A DNA stretch of 21,437 nt, from contig URCX01000014.1 of the NCBI GenBank assembly GCA_900546465.1, forward strand, positions 1-21,437, written 5' to 3'. Numbering within the stretch: position 1 is the stretch's first letter; each line of letters begins with the position of its first letter. Shown in pieces: positions 21,425 to 21,437 of this stretch. The position numbers and the translations under genes were made by a program. A model generated the notes under the pieces. The model searched no databases, was not told the DNA's origin, and saw only the letters and a program-made list of their open reading frames with translations. This DNA is from an uncultured Bacteroidota bacterium (GTDB lineage Bacteria > Bacteroidota > Bacteroidia > Bacteroidales > P3).

Positions 21425-21437
21425 GAAGCGGAAAAAC

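Noticed and set aside
1..21437. tRNA or rRNA genes, including a tRNA attachment site
   Set aside because: No cloverleaf-like segment or rRNA stretch was seen on either strand by eye.

Overview
The window looks like a piece of a Gram-positive Clostridia-type gut bacterium (Oscillospirales/Lachnospirales-like). A GC-rich (about 60-65% by eye) host gene for a surface protein occupies the first 543 bases. The rest is much more AT-rich and looks horizontally acquired. The assignment rests on the TnpX/TndX-type serine recombinase with a TnpW-like protein, strong AGGAGG ribosome sites and an InlB-type surface repeat; the species cannot be told.

Left part (646-5020, minus strand): a mobile-element module made of a large serine recombinase, a TnpW-like small protein, a MazF/PemK-like protein with a Cys-rich tail, a sigma-70-region-4-like protein, a 606-base non-coding stretch with several strong hairpins (two of them terminator-like on the minus strand), and a second small HTH protein whose 3' end carries phased 11-base repeats. 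At 5107-5192 lies a clear divergent promoter region with two 17-base palindromic operators.

Middle part (5248-8088, plus strand): an HTH repressor, an ImmA/IrrE-type metallopeptidase (the usual control pair of integrative elements), a YhcG/DUF1016 PD-(D/E)XK nuclease, and an unrecognised protein that faintly resembles HipA kinases. A terminator at 8128-8168 closes this operon.

Right part (8240-21375, minus strand): one long, closely spaced gene cluster that is the most interesting thing here. In order of transcription it encodes an HTH regulator, a short WXG100-like protein, a long coiled-coil protein with a ParB/sulfiredoxin-like C-terminus, two more WXG100-like proteins, a membrane protein with a B-box-like zinc finger, a 56-residue orphan, an E2-like (UBC-fold) protein, a JAB/JAMM isopeptidase, an E1/ThiF-like activating enzyme, a 1460-residue FtsK/SpoIIIE (EssC-like) ATPase with four ATPase-like modules of which only one has a Walker A, a WXG-headed papain-fold effector with a likely immunity gene, and an HtpX-like M48 membrane protease. 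The cluster thus joins a type VII-secretion-like ATPase and substrates to an E1-E2-JAB ubiquitin-like conjugation set. The canonical T7SS membrane parts (EsaA, EssA, EssB), the YukD ubiquitin-like protein and any obvious beta-grasp modifier are missing from the window. Inference: the ubiquitin-like enzymes may modify or regulate the WXG substrates or the secretion apparatus, with the B-box protein as a membrane adaptor.
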